A stretch of DNA of 64,000 nt, taken from assembly GCF_024347655.1 (NCBI RefSeq), contig NZ_AP025515.1, positions 124,001 through 188,000 on the forward strand. The letters are read 5' to 3'. The notes beneath the pieces were generated by a model. That model did no database searches. It was not told the DNA's origin and saw nothing but the letters and a program-made list of their open reading frames with translations. Of this stretch, positions 45,065 through 54,545 are shown one piece after another. Within the stretch, counting starts at the first letter, position 1, and the number at the start of each line of letters is the position of its first letter. The translations under genes and the position numbers were made by a program. The stretch comes from Vibrio toranzoniae. GTDB lineage: Bacteria > Pseudomonadota > Gammaproteobacteria > Enterobacterales > Vibrionaceae.

Positions 45065-46225
45065 CTAGAAACCACTGCCTATATTAAAGTAGATAGCGCG
45101 TTCTTCATGGCTTTGCGCGTAGTCCATACCAAGGTGTAAACCATAACGTCTTGCGATTTGGTATCGGAAACCAACACCTCCTGCATTCACCTTGTTGCTT
45201 TGTTCAGCTCGCTCTGATGCTTTTCCTGAACCATAGAAGCCTGATACTTTCCAACGATGACTAATACTGTAGGTCAGCTGCCCTTGGAGGGTTTCAATTT
45301 CATCCCCTTGATAGCGAAATGAAGACACACCTCTTAATTCAACATATGGCTTAGCTGTTGGAGACACAAATCCATCACCTTGCTCATAATTTTGATAGTT
45401 ACCCGCTAAACCAAGTGTCCACTTTTCTGACACTGGAATGTAACCTTCCGCTTCCACATTGAGATTTCTGTAATTTAAATCACTGCCAATCGCATCATCA
45501 AATACCATGTAGTCTGCAGAAAATCGATATCCTTTTGTTGGGTAAAACAAATTGTTTCTTGTATCGAATTCAGCTTCAATACCTAAACCAGATGTCACTG
45601 ATTCAGTGCCTAGGGTAAGCTCCATAAACTTATCGACCAAACGATTATCAGATTCAACTTTAGACTTGGCGAATAACTGTTTCAAACCTATCATCCAAGG
45701 TGTATCACCGATTCTAAATTGCACCTTTTGTGAAAGTACCGCGACCGACGTTGATGTGCCAAATTTCAAGTCTAGTTCTTTGCCACCAAAAGAGAGTTGC
45801 TTATATAAATCGATATTAGCGACACCTAAACCACCGCCACCGGTATAACGAATTGAGTCGTTCAACCATGAACGTCTATGACCACCAAAAACAAACCAAG
45901 TTCCATTTTCAGTTCCCAGAGCACCAACAACACTCATCGCAGATGGGACAAGTTGCGCACCACCATCAATAGCCTTTAACGCTGCTTCTTTACGAATTCG
46001 TTTTTCTTCATCGCTCTCGTGTAAAAACAACCCAGCAACACCACCACCATACCCAACCGCAGGCTCGGTAATTAGTATAGGTATAGGTAAAAACCCCGTT
46101 GCATTTTCTGCAATGTGGTGGCCCATATCAAACTGACCATCCACAGGGTCGTAAAACGATGCCATTGAATCAAAAGGGATCAGTAAAGAGCTTGATAATA
46201 ACGCAAGCACACCACAGCGGTTCAT
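45065..46225 (-). CDS. BamA/TamA-like outer-membrane barrel protein
   Basis: From ATG 46225 (ribosome-binding site GAGG) the product begins with a signal peptide (MNRCGVLALLSSSLLIPFDSMAS). It then encodes a 16-strand-type surface-antigen barrel without POTRA repeats, containing FDTRNNLFYPTKGYRFSADY, and ends NIGSGF with terminal Phe. About 386 residues, so it is a stand-alone barrel like the D15-type domains of patatin fusions. The frame stays open to 46342, giving a possible 39-residue extension through a hairpin. A patatin lipoprotein is encoded 1.6 kb upstream. Function unknown. Confidence 0.8.
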   Translation of the reverse strand: MNRCGVLALLSSSLLIPFDSMASFYDPVDGQFDMGHHIAENATGFLPIPILITEPAVGYGGGVAGLFLHESDEEKRIRKEAALKAIDGGAQLVPSAMSVVGALGTENGTWFVFGGHRRSWLNDSIRYTGGGGLGVANIDLYKQLSFGGKELDLKFGTSTSVAVLSQKVQFRIGDTPWMIGLKQLFAKSKVESDNRLVDKFMELTLGTESVTSGLGIEAEFDTRNNLFYPTKGYRFSADYMVFDDAIGSDLNYRNLNVEAEGYIPVSEKWTLGLAGNYQNYEQGDGFVSPTAKPYVELRGVSSFRYQGDEIETLQGQLTYSISHRWKVSGFYGSGKASERAEQSNKVNAGGVGFRYQIARRYGLHLGMDYAQSHEERAIYFNIGSGF

Positions 46226-46234
46226 ATAAATTGC

Positions 46235-46264
46235 CTCAAAAAAACCGAGGCATGAGCCTCGGTT
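46235..46264 (-). terminator. Terminator-like hairpin just before the barrel gene start
   Basis: On the reverse strand AACCGAGGC-TCAT-GCCTCGGTT is a perfect 9-bp stem with a tetraloop followed by a run of seven T residues. The gene's GAGG ribosome-binding site follows at once and its ATG lies about 10 nt further. This could act as an attenuator or end an upstream small RNA. Confidence 0.75.
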
Positions 46265-46378
46265 GAAAGTTTGCTTCCTTGCAATAAACATTGAAATTAA
46301 GAACTTTTTACTGCTAAGAGAGTTCCTTATCAGCACAAGCATAATAGAGCGTTTTCTATGTTTACCCTACTCTCATAT

Positions 46379-46395
46379 GGAGGGTCTCGTCCTAC
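46379..46395. promoter_or_regulatory. Copy 1 of shared 17-bp palindromic motif
   Basis: GGAGGGTCTCGTCCTAC, about 155 bp upstream of the barrel gene start. Closely related copies occur at 49321-49337 and 58826-58842, and a weaker one at 56916-56932. Confidence 0.5.
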
Positions 46396-46482
46396 AAAAT
46401 TAAATCATTCTATAGATGGCAGAAACGAAAAAGGCTCATATAAATGAGCCTCTATAAACAAATAAACTGTGTTATTGCTTTG

Positions 46483-47388
46483 TTAATCTCGCTTTAACAG
46501 TCGATCTACGTTTTCTTTAATAACAGATAAGATCGAAGACTTCACATCACTCATTTGTTTAGAATGATGACACCAAAGAGCAAAGCCAAATTTAAATCCT
46601 TGTTCCATTTCAGATGATTGTATAGGTTCGATGTCGTAATGCGAAAGTTCAGAATGAGCGAACGTTTTTGGTAGCAGCGCCCACCCTAGGCCCGCTTCAA
46701 CCATTTTGATAACTAACGCCAATTGGTCTACTTCTTCATTGTCAGAGCTAATGGTTATTTTTTCGGACATCCCTTCTTCAAGAAACGACTTTAAGACAAA
46801 CTGTTTCGCGTTTTTTAACGCTAAAAGCACATCTTCCTTTGCCAAAGATGAAAACTCACCATTTTTTTGAACGAAAGGGAAAAACTCAATATGACCTAAA
46901 AAGGTCGCATCAAAACTATGTATTCCACGACTGTCATGCACGTTGACCAATCCAAAATGATACTCACCACTCTGAAGGCCTTGCTTAATGTCTTTTTTAT
47001 TTCGTACTAGAAAATTCACTCGCATCATCGGAAAATCACGACGTAACTTCTTTCGAATATCCACAAGTATTTGGTGAGGTATTACACTTGAATAAGCAAA
47101 AGTAATGCTTTCCAAGCCACCATAAGACAAGCTCAAAGCGACCTTATCGAAAATTCGGGCTTGTTCAATCGTTTGCTTAGCATAATGATAAAGGTGATGG
47201 CCATCTTCTGTTGGCTTAACCGAACGTCCAACCCTTTCAAATAGGCTTACCGCGAGCTGGTCTTCAAGGTTTGTAATAACCTGCCCGATTGTCGTTCTGT
47301 GCTTGTTCAACTTAACCGCAGCCTTGCTGAAAGACAGTTGGTCATAAACAGTCACAAACGCGAGAAGTTGTTCAATGCTGAAATTCAT
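46483..47388 (-). CDS. LysR-family transcriptional regulator
   Basis: The 301-residue regulator has an N-terminal winged HTH (~3-62; LSFSKAAVKLNKHRTTIGQVITNLEDQL) and a substrate-binding domain (~88-290). It lies between the barrel gene and the patatin operon, all on the same strand. A palindromic motif occurs upstream of both neighbours, so it could be their regulator; this is inference. Effector unknown. Confidence 0.88.
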   Translation of the reverse strand: MNFSIEQLLAFVTVYDQLSFSKAAVKLNKHRTTIGQVITNLEDQLAVSLFERVGRSVKPTEDGHHLYHYAKQTIEQARIFDKVALSLSYGGLESITFAYSSVIPHQILVDIRKKLRRDFPMMRVNFLVRNKKDIKQGLQSGEYHFGLVNVHDSRGIHSFDATFLGHIEFFPFVQKNGEFSSLAKEDVLLALKNAKQFVLKSFLEEGMSEKITISSDNEEVDQLALVIKMVEAGLGWALLPKTFAHSELSHYDIEPIQSSEMEQGFKFGFALWCHHSKQMSDVKSSILSVIKENVDRLLKRD

Positions 47389-47547
47389 TTTATTGTGCTT
47401 ACTGTTGGTCGTTATGTATTTAAATTACCACAGATTAACGAAATATCTACTTTGTAAGAATAATAATAGTGAAATGAATTCGTCTGGTTGAAACAAAAAA
47501 AAACTACTTAAGTCAGTAGGTTCTATCATTGATGTGTAACGAATAAC

Positions 47548-47973
47548 TTAAATGTATTCGATCACTCGAGCTAGGTAGTTAAAGTCGCCTGAGTCACCAT
47601 GGTAATTGCGGTAAACATCGACACTGAAATATTTAGGTTGATCTGCTTGAATGTGTTCAGCAATACGCTGCTCAATAGACTCTAGAGTTTCACCCGTTTG
47701 CGAGTAAATGTATTTCTTGGTGCTCTTTTGAAGCTGGCGTTGCTTCGCTTCTTTGTGTGTGACGTAATTGTTCACCTTAACCCACTGACCAATGTAATCA
47801 ATCGCCACGTAGTCTAAACCCTCTTCGACTATGATTAGCGCCGCTTCTTGCTGAACGTCGGCCATTTGTAACATGTCGTTATCGACTTTTTGCTGATCCA
47901 TTGAGGGCACGTTTTGTGCCATTGCAGCGCAAGACGTTGCCAAGATCAGTAGCGTTAATGCTGTTCTTTTCAT
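47548..47973 (-). CDS. Exported hypothetical protein downstream of patatin gene
   Basis: The 141-residue product has a cleavable signal peptide (MKRTALTLLILATSCAAMAQ). The mature part is charged and Gln-rich, with the strand-like end YFSVDVYRNYHGDSGDFNYLARVIEYI. It starts 17 bases after the patatin lipoprotein gene ends, so it is probably the second gene of that operon and may be its periplasmic partner or inhibitor. I recognise no family. Confidence 0.65.
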   Translation of the reverse strand: MKRTALTLLILATSCAAMAQNVPSMDQQKVDNDMLQMADVQQEAALIIVEEGLDYVAIDYIGQWVKVNNYVTHKEAKQRQLQKSTKKYIYSQTGETLESIEQRIAEHIQADQPKYFSVDVYRNYHGDSGDFNYLARVIEYI

Positions 47974-47989
47974 TTTATAATATCCCTAA

Positions 47990-49174
47990 TCAAGGTAATT
48001 CGGTTACCCAAAGTTTCCCGTGAGTCGCTTTGTAATAACCATATTCGTATATAGTTAATAGATAATGTTCATCAAACATGTCCTTGGTTCGTTTGGCGTA
48101 ACCAAAGTCGCGCTCGATGTAAGTGAATTGCATATCAATGTTGTTGATTTCACTGATGTATTTCATTCGATATAAGTCACCACGCGTTTGTGCAAGCGTT
48201 AGGCTTGATACACTCTTTGCTACCAAATCGAGTCCCTTATCTCTTAGCGAGTGATACGGCGCTTTCAGCGCGCCATTTCGAATAACATCGAGCTGTGGGG
48301 GTGTTTCTAACCCAAGTGCATCTGAGATCTGTTGATAGTCGAAGTTAGAGGGATTGAAGAATACTTGAGTCGCTAAACCGCCATCGACGTGCAGTTCTTC
48401 AAAGATTTCACCTTCATGCTCTACATCGATGAACTGCGGTGGGAACACACCAGGAATAGACGCACTTGCGGCCAACACCTTATATATGAGTTCAGACTTA
48501 TCTGGCATGTCGCTATTTGCTATTGCACCAATATTCCAAATGACAAGTTCACCAGAATCAAAATGAGTAGTACCAATAAACAGACGCTTACCGCTACGAT
48601 GTTGTGCTGCGATTTGCTCAATCATCGGTTCTGGGAAAGCTTCAGCAATAAACTGATACAAGTTTTCGCCATCAGTAAACGCATCTTTAAAGACAGTGTT
48701 CAAAAAATTCTTTTTACCGAGTACGGATTTATCATTTATGTTCAACATCACGTCCTTCATCCGCGAGAATGCATCTCCTCCGATGAACACAAACGGTGCC
48801 ATTAACGCGCCTGCGCTGATGCCTGTCACTATTGAGTAGTCTTTCAATTGGCCCGATTCTTCTAGCCCTATCAAGATACCGGCACCAAAAGCTCCGTTAG
48901 CGCCACCTCCCGACAACGCCAAGATGTTCAATTGATCACCTGACACAGTAATCGGCGTGGTTTGATCCGCTGGAGAGTATAAGAAGTCTGGCGACTCACT
49001 CGCCCAAATACGCAGTGGCTCTGCTACGGATGATGCATCCTCTACAATGACTTCTTTGTAATTGTCTTTGTTTACGCGTACATCCAGTGTGTGAGGTGAA
49101 CTACAAGCCACTACCAAGAGTGACAAAGCAACGGTAAGACCCGAAGAGATTAAACGGTTCATATTTAGGCTCAT
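47990..49174 (-). CDS. Patatin-like phospholipase lipoprotein
   Basis: The 394-residue lipoprotein has a signal ending VVAC (Cys24) and a patatin domain (~85-310). The oxyanion motif is SGGGANGAFGAG, the nucleophile motif GISAG, and the catalytic Asp is in VDGG. These form the Ser-Asp dyad of acyl hydrolases acting on phospholipids. The envelope location suggests lipid turnover or attack on external lipids. A small exported protein gene follows 17 bases later. A shared palindromic motif lies ~150 bp upstream. Confidence 0.9.
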   Translation of the reverse strand: MSLNMNRLISSGLTVALSLLVVACSSPHTLDVRVNKDNYKEVIVEDASSVAEPLRIWASESPDFLYSPADQTTPITVSGDQLNILALSGGGANGAFGAGILIGLEESGQLKDYSIVTGISAGALMAPFVFIGGDAFSRMKDVMLNINDKSVLGKKNFLNTVFKDAFTDGENLYQFIAEAFPEPMIEQIAAQHRSGKRLFIGTTHFDSGELVIWNIGAIANSDMPDKSELIYKVLAASASIPGVFPPQFIDVEHEGEIFEELHVDGGLATQVFFNPSNFDYQQISDALGLETPPQLDVIRNGALKAPYHSLRDKGLDLVAKSVSSLTLAQTRGDLYRMKYISEINNIDMQFTYIERDFGYAKRTKDMFDEHYLLTIYEYGYYKATHGKLWVTELP

Positions 49175-49320
49175 TTAGTGTTCTCTAAAGTGATTCAGAG
49201 GCTCTGTTTAATAAATAAGAAAGTTAAAAAACAGAAAGATTAGTAAATAGGGATAAAGTGAAGTCCATCTCTTTGTGGTCGTAATATAGCTAGTATCCGG
49301 CTCAACTCGTAATCTCGTTT

Positions 49321-49337
49321 GTAGGACACCACCCATC
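49321..49337. promoter_or_regulatory. Copy 2 of shared 17-bp palindromic motif
   Basis: Reverse strand GATGGGTGGTGTCCTAC, about 150 bp upstream of the patatin gene start. Confidence 0.5.
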
Positions 49338-49386
49338 GAATAGACGCCCCCTTACTTGACCTTAACCACTGTTGGAGTTAATCGCT

Positions 49387-50244
49387 CTAGCCTATTTTGA
49401 CCACGTTGAAATCGTGGGTAGGCTCTACAAATTCATACTGAGCATTGATTGTTTGTAGTTCCCAAGTGCCATAGATCTTAGTCAGCTCCAACACACCATA
49501 GACTGCGTTGTTTGCATGGCGGAATGCAGCCACCGGAGACATTCTTTTCATTAATCCCGCTGTAAATAAGCCTGAGATAAGGTCGCCAACACCAACTGGC
49601 TGTTTATCAAATTCGATATTCGGTCGTTGAGCTAAATAGCATGCCTTTTTCGTTGCGAGGATCATGCTGAACGCATCATCGGGTAATGAGTGCAGATGTT
49701 TCACTAGTACCATCTTTGGCCCAAGTTCCAGTGCCTTCTTACAGGCAGTAACCGCATCATAAAGCGAGTGGATCTTGGTATCGGTCAATTCGCTCAGCTC
49801 AAACTGGTTTGGCACGATGACATCGGCAATAGGCAGCAAGTGTTTGGCAATGGCAGTTTTAACGCCATCCTCAACGATACAACCTTTATCTGGATCACCC
49901 ATTACAGGGTCACAAATATAGAGTGCACTGTGGTTCTTTTCTTTAACTAGATTAACCGACTCAGCAACCGCTTTACATTGGTCTGCGCTTCCCTGATAAC
50001 CCGATAGGATCGCACCGCAGTCTTTCAGCGCGTTGATGTTGTCTAGGCCTCGAATCAAGTTTCGAATATCATCTGAGCCAAATGTTTGCCCAGTCCAACC
50101 TTGTTGATATTGAGTGTGATTAGAGAACTGAACAGTATGGATTGGCCACACATCGAGTCCCATTCTTTGGATTGGAAAAACCACAGAACTGTTGCCTGCA
50201 TGCCCATAAACCACGTGAGATTGAATAGAAATAATGCTTTTCAT
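49387..50244 (-). CDS. pdxY: Pyridoxal kinase
   Basis: The 285-residue ribokinase-fold enzyme phosphorylates pyridoxal in vitamin B6 salvage. Typical elements are [29 protein letters not shown] at the start, [14 protein letters not shown] in the middle and the catalytic [10 protein letters not shown] near 225. The length and N-terminus match PdxY rather than PdxK. It lies next to asdA, a PLP enzyme, which is a sensible association for cofactor supply. Confidence 0.93.
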   Translation of the reverse strand: MKSIISIQSHVVYGHAGNSSVVFPIQRMGLDVWPIHTVQFSNHTQYQQGWTGQTFGSDDIRNLIRGLDNINALKDCGAILSGYQGSADQCKAVAESVNLVKEKNHSALYICDPVMGDPDKGCIVEDGVKTAIAKHLLPIADVIVPNQFELSELTDTKIHSLYDAVTACKKALELGPKMVLVKHLHSLPDDAFSMILATKKACYLAQRPNIEFDKQPVGVGDLISGLFTAGLMKRMSPVAAFRHANNAVYGVLELTKIYGTWELQTINAQYEFVEPTHDFNVVKIG

Positions 50245-50361
50245 GCGTCGCTCTTTCAGTTTGAAATGGATTTGATTACTTAGATAAGACGACTAAATAA
50301 ACACAACGGAGCATCAAGATAGGAAGTTTTATCATTCTAACCTCTGTGCTTATTTGGTCGG

Positions 50362-50389
50362 AATAGCCTCGACATCGCCGAGGCTTATT
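50362..50389 (-). terminator. Hairpin after asdA
   Basis: AATAaGCCTCG and CGAGGCTATT pair around a short loop beyond the asdA stop on the reverse strand; there is no strong T-run. Confidence 0.45.
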
Positions 50390-50450
50390 CTTAAGGATTT
50401 GAACATAGCTGGCCTAGAATCATGTATTCGATTCTAAGCCTGACTAGAGC

Positions 50451-52049
50451 TTATGCGCCTTGAAACTCAGCGTAGTGCTCGTCCAACACCTTACGAGTTG
50501 CACGGCCAATCAGTTCGTACTCATGGTGAGTCAGGTTAGCCAGAGATACACGAACCGATGCATGTACAGTATCGAAGCCGTTACCTGGTAGTAAAATAAC
50601 ACCCGTTTCGTGAGCTAGACGGAATAAGAAATCTTTACCTTTACCGCTTGCTTTGAACCATTCAACGAACTCTTGACCGTATAGTTTGCCACCTAGAGTG
50701 TCTAGCTCTAGCAGTGTGTAGTAATCAACGCGGTCTTTGTTCTCTTCAACTTCTAGCCCCATGTTGGTGTATAGAGTTATGTAGCGTTCACGAATGATGC
50801 GTTTGCATGCTGCTTTGTAGCTACCTTCAGAATCCATGAGACACGTTAGGGCAAACATCGCCATTTGCACTTGTTGCGGTAGAGATAGACCGGCAGTGTG
50901 ATTCAAGGCTACGCTACGGCTGTCTGCAACGATGCGGTCGATGAACTTAATGTCACGTGGCTCCGGAGTCAGTGTTTTGTAACGGTCATCAAGTTGACAC
51001 TGTTTTTCTTCGCTGAAAGAGCTTAGTGCGTCATCAAATACGTTTTTGTGTTGGATACCAATAGTACCTAAACGCCAACCGGTTGCGCCAAAGTATTTAG
51101 AGAACGAGTAAACACAAAGTGTGTTGTACGGTAGTTTTGCAAAGAGAGAAACGAAGTCATCGGCAAACGTACCGTATACGTCATCAGTGATGATGAATAG
51201 GTCACTGCGTTGCTCATTCACAAAGTTTGTTAGGTTCTCTAAAGTCTCGTCAGAGAATTTCACTGATGCTGGATTAGCAGGGTTAACGACACAAAGTAGT
51301 TTGATGTCTGTATCTGCCAGTTTCTCGATTTCAGACATTGGTAGCTGCCAAGTGGTCTCATCAAGACGCAGCTCAACGATCTCTAGTTCGTACTCAGAAA
51401 GCTCTGGAATTTCTAGGTAAGGGGTAAAAATTGGCGTAATTAACGCCACTTTATCGCCTTTTTTCAATAGACCATTATTGAACATCGTTTGGAATGTGTA
51501 GGTCATTGATGCCGTACCACCTTCCGTTGCGAACAAGTCGAAGTCTGTGGTCATTGGAACTGGGCCATACATCTCTTGTGCAATGTACTGCTTCACCACT
51601 TTCTCAATATTAGTCAACATACGTGGTGGTACTGGATAATTACACGCTAGGTAAGCAAGAACGAGCTCGTTTAAGAACGCTTGTTTTTGGATTCCTAGAC
51701 GATCTTTTGCGTAGCTTAGTGCGCGTTCGATGAACTGAACACCTTTGTCGTTTGAGTATTCTTTAGCAAACGTATCGAAACGCTCAACGATACCCACGCC
51801 ATCAGGGATACCGCCGAAATCACCCCCAAGGTACGCATAGTTACGTTCTGCTTCATTAACAGAGAACTCACCAAGACGAATAAACGCTTTACGTGGCAAT
51901 GTTGCTAGGAAGTTTGGATTGCCACGACCTGCGTCTAGTAAAGCGCGGTCTGGCACGGCTTGAGCAACTTCAATTAATTTGTCTTTTAATTCAAATGGGC
52001 TTAAATCAGCGAATTTTGAAAAGTCGATATTAGTATTTTGTGTAGTCAT
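50451..52049 (-). CDS. asdA: Aspartate 4-decarboxylase
   Basis: The 532-residue fold-type I PLP enzyme converts L-aspartate to L-alanine and CO2. The PLP-lysine is in VYSFSKYFGATGWRLG, with the cofactor Asp/Tyr in FIITDDVYGTFAD and the N-x-x-N-P-like VVNPANPAS. The length of ~530 (longer than plain aminotransferases) is typical of AsdA. It is followed upstream by the aspartate:alanine antiporter gene 88 bases away; together they consume a cytoplasmic proton and make proton motive force. Confidence 0.93.
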   Translation of the reverse strand: MTTQNTNIDFSKFADLSPFELKDKLIEVAQAVPDRALLDAGRGNPNFLATLPRKAFIRLGEFSVNEAERNYAYLGGDFGGIPDGVGIVERFDTFAKEYSNDKGVQFIERALSYAKDRLGIQKQAFLNELVLAYLACNYPVPPRMLTNIEKVVKQYIAQEMYGPVPMTTDFDLFATEGGTASMTYTFQTMFNNGLLKKGDKVALITPIFTPYLEIPELSEYELEIVELRLDETTWQLPMSEIEKLADTDIKLLCVVNPANPASVKFSDETLENLTNFVNEQRSDLFIITDDVYGTFADDFVSLFAKLPYNTLCVYSFSKYFGATGWRLGTIGIQHKNVFDDALSSFSEEKQCQLDDRYKTLTPEPRDIKFIDRIVADSRSVALNHTAGLSLPQQVQMAMFALTCLMDSEGSYKAACKRIIRERYITLYTNMGLEVEENKDRVDYYTLLELDTLGGKLYGQEFVEWFKASGKGKDFLFRLAHETGVILLPGNGFDTVHASVRVSLANLTHHEYELIGRATRKVLDEHYAEFQGA

Positions 52050-52136
52050 AATATTTACCTAATTATATATTTGTTAAATTTTGGGAATACTTATCCTATC
52101 GACTAAATATTTAGCCGATAAGTTACTGTTTATTAT

Positions 52137-53852
52137 TTACATGCCTGCGTTTAAAGTAATGACACCGACGATGATTGGGCCCCACAATGTAAGTAAGACA
52201 TTAGCTACTGCGTAAGTTACTGTGAAAGTAAAGACAGGTGTTGCATTGCCTGTTTTTTCCAGTAATGCCGCAAAGCCTGGGTTTGCGCTGCGTCCACCAG
52301 TCACACAACCTAATGCCTCGACCGGATTCTTAATTTTCAAGATAAAGTATGAAAAGAAGAATGAAATAAGTTGCGGAATAATGGTTACAGCAACACCTAA
52401 GAACAATAATGACATGCCGTGTTCCTTAATGGTGTCAACGGCTTGTGGCCCTGCTTGCAACCCTACAATTCCAACAAAAGCTGCCAGGCCAAAGTCACGA
52501 ATAAAGTTAACGGCTCCAACTGGGAACTGTGCAATGTGAGGGTTTCTGTTACGAATCCAACCAACGAATAAACCAGAGATCAAACAACCTGCACCAGAGC
52601 CGATCGTTACTGGGATCCCCGCAATTTTAAAGCTAATCAAACCAATAAGAAGACCAACAACCATACCCAAACCAAGAATGACAAAGTCAGTCATGCTTGC
52701 TGAGCTCATACGTTTGCCAATATTTTTCTCTACGCGGTTAATATCATTTGCAGTCCCCGTAACTTGAATAATATCGTTTTTCTTAACAACGAGTTCCGGT
52801 GTCAATGTAAGCGAGACACCCTCACGGATATAGTCAGTAATGTAGACTCCGCGATATAGACCTTTGTTTGAGTTTTGTTTGAGCTCTTTAAGAGATTGTC
52901 CGATAAGCTTGTGGTTATCTGCAATCAGTTGTCGATTTTCTTCAATTATTTCATAGCTTTCAGGAAGAGATACTTCATTGCTTTCACCCTTACACTGTAA
53001 ATCTTGAACCGTATTTCGACGACCAGTAACAACGACGATGTCACCTTCTTTGAGTACAGTAAACTTGTCTGCATCAAGCTCTTGTCCATCACGTTCAATT
53101 AGCTCTATACAAGCAGAAAGTGATGTATCATTTAGCTGTGTTAAAGTCTTTCCTACTAGCTTATCGCTAGAACTCACTTTGAACGCACGAGTAACTAATG
53201 CCGTAACTGCATTAAATTCACCTGGCGCTAGCTCACGTTTACCGTTAGAGTTTTTTTCTTCTAAGGCAATCGCTTCAGCTCGAATATCCCACTTCATCAG
53301 TGTTGGGAATACCCATGTTACCATCAAGATTGGGCCTAAAGATCCAAAGATGTATGTTACAGCGTAACCAACGGCAACATTGGTTTGCATTAGGTGCTTT
53401 GCTTCTTCTGAAACGCCACCAAGACGAGCAATAGCATCGCCCGCTGTGCCAATTATCGCAGACTGTGTAAGACCACCAGCTGCAAGGCCCGCAGCAGTAC
53501 CTCTGTCTAGGTCAAATAACCATGCTGCAGCTAATACACAGAGTAAACCGGACACAGTCATCACGACAGCTGAAAGTAATATATTGATGGTTCTAAAGTT
53601 AAGTGCTTTAAAGAACTGAGCACCGCCTTGATAACCGACTGCATATATAAATAGCGCGAAGAAAATACTTTTCACACCTGGGTCAATATTAACACCAAAT
53701 TGTCCTATAATTACGCCCATCAATAATGTTCCGGCAACACCGCCTAAAACAAATCGACCAATGGTAATTTTACCAACCATATAGCCAAGAGATAGTGTAA
53801 TAAATAGAGCGACAAATGGTGCCATGTCAAATAGATTAGAAATAATGTCCAT
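52137..53852 (-). CDS. aspT: Aspartate:alanine antiporter
   Basis: The 571-residue inner-membrane protein belongs to the AAE family. Five or so helices (~5-190) precede two TrkA-C-like cytoplasmic domains (~205-370; VGKTLTQL..., IGQSLKELK), and five helices follow (~385-570). GGRSANPGFAALLEKTGNATPVF near the C-terminus fits the family. It exchanges external aspartate for internal alanine and is the first gene of the aspT-asdA operon. Confidence 0.93.
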   Translation of the reverse strand: MDIISNLFDMAPFVALFITLSLGYMVGKITIGRFVLGGVAGTLLMGVIIGQFGVNIDPGVKSIFFALFIYAVGYQGGAQFFKALNFRTINILLSAVVMTVSGLLCVLAAAWLFDLDRGTAAGLAAGGLTQSAIIGTAGDAIARLGGVSEEAKHLMQTNVAVGYAVTYIFGSLGPILMVTWVFPTLMKWDIRAEAIALEEKNSNGKRELAPGEFNAVTALVTRAFKVSSSDKLVGKTLTQLNDTSLSACIELIERDGQELDADKFTVLKEGDIVVVTGRRNTVQDLQCKGESNEVSLPESYEIIEENRQLIADNHKLIGQSLKELKQNSNKGLYRGVYITDYIREGVSLTLTPELVVKKNDIIQVTGTANDINRVEKNIGKRMSSASMTDFVILGLGMVVGLLIGLISFKIAGIPVTIGSGAGCLISGLFVGWIRNRNPHIAQFPVGAVNFIRDFGLAAFVGIVGLQAGPQAVDTIKEHGMSLLFLGVAVTIIPQLISFFFSYFILKIKNPVEALGCVTGGRSANPGFAALLEKTGNATPVFTFTVTYAVANVLLTLWGPIIVGVITLNAGM

Positions 53853-54322
53853 GACAAATTTACTCTTGTTATTAAATAAAAGGAGTAAATAACCTAACGA
53901 ATAACTTAATATTGATATTTGTTGGATTATTCAAATTAAATAAAGCATCTCGTTGCTTCGAACCGAATATTAATAACAAAAGGTTTAATTATGTAATCCC
54001 ATTTGACGGATCAAATCATCACTTTGACTATTTGGAGGGAACCTGAAGTATAATTTATATCTAAAGTGGTTGTTTTTACTGCATTTAGTTCAAGGTAGGA
54101 TAAGTGGATTATTTTCGAAATAAATTTCGAAAAATGTTTTTATACCCAGAACGATAACCTACCTACCATTGTTCTACTGGCTTAGGGCACCAAAAAAGAC
54201 GTGGTCAGCACAGTCACCTAATAAAGTCAGATTTTTGATGGATCTGACCCTCTATAAGCGATTGTCACAATAAATCGAATTCCGTTATCTTTGTATTCAT
54301 CAAACGAATAGAGAAAAGAACC
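53853..54322. other. Divergent promoter region with a 22-bp palindrome
   Basis: There is no ORF here. TTTTCGAAAT-AA-ATTTCGAAAA at 54112-54133 is a perfect palindrome and a likely operator. GTCAGAT (54226-54232) and ATCTGAC (54242-54248) form a second repeat nearer to the efflux operon. Confidence 0.5.
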
Positions 54323-54535
54323 ATGAATACAATGCCGCATGAACTCGTGTGGGGCGAAGTCTACTTCCCACCGCTGTTACTGGTTATTGCATTGGCTTAC
54401 ATGTTAACAATCTTAACTGGGTCAATCGCCACAAGGCTTGGAGTACATAAATATGTCGCCTTACCTGCAATAGCAGAACTAAGCTTAATCGTGATTTTTA
54501 CTGGCGCTATCGGCCATTTTATTACCATTTTTTGA
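54323..54535 (+). CDS. aaeX: DUF1656 small membrane protein (AaeX-like)
   Basis: The 70-residue protein has two membrane helices separated by a short loop (GEVYFPPLLLVIALAYMLTILTG ... LPAIAELSLIVIFTGAIGHFI). The start MPHELVWGEVYFPP is typical of DUF1656. It is the first gene of a three-gene efflux operon, 10 bases before the membrane-fusion protein gene. Confidence 0.87.
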   Translation: MNTMPHELVWGEVYFPPLLLVIALAYMLTILTGSIATRLGVHKYVALPAIAELSLIVIFTGAIGHFITIF

Positions 54536-54545
54536 GGCACTTACC

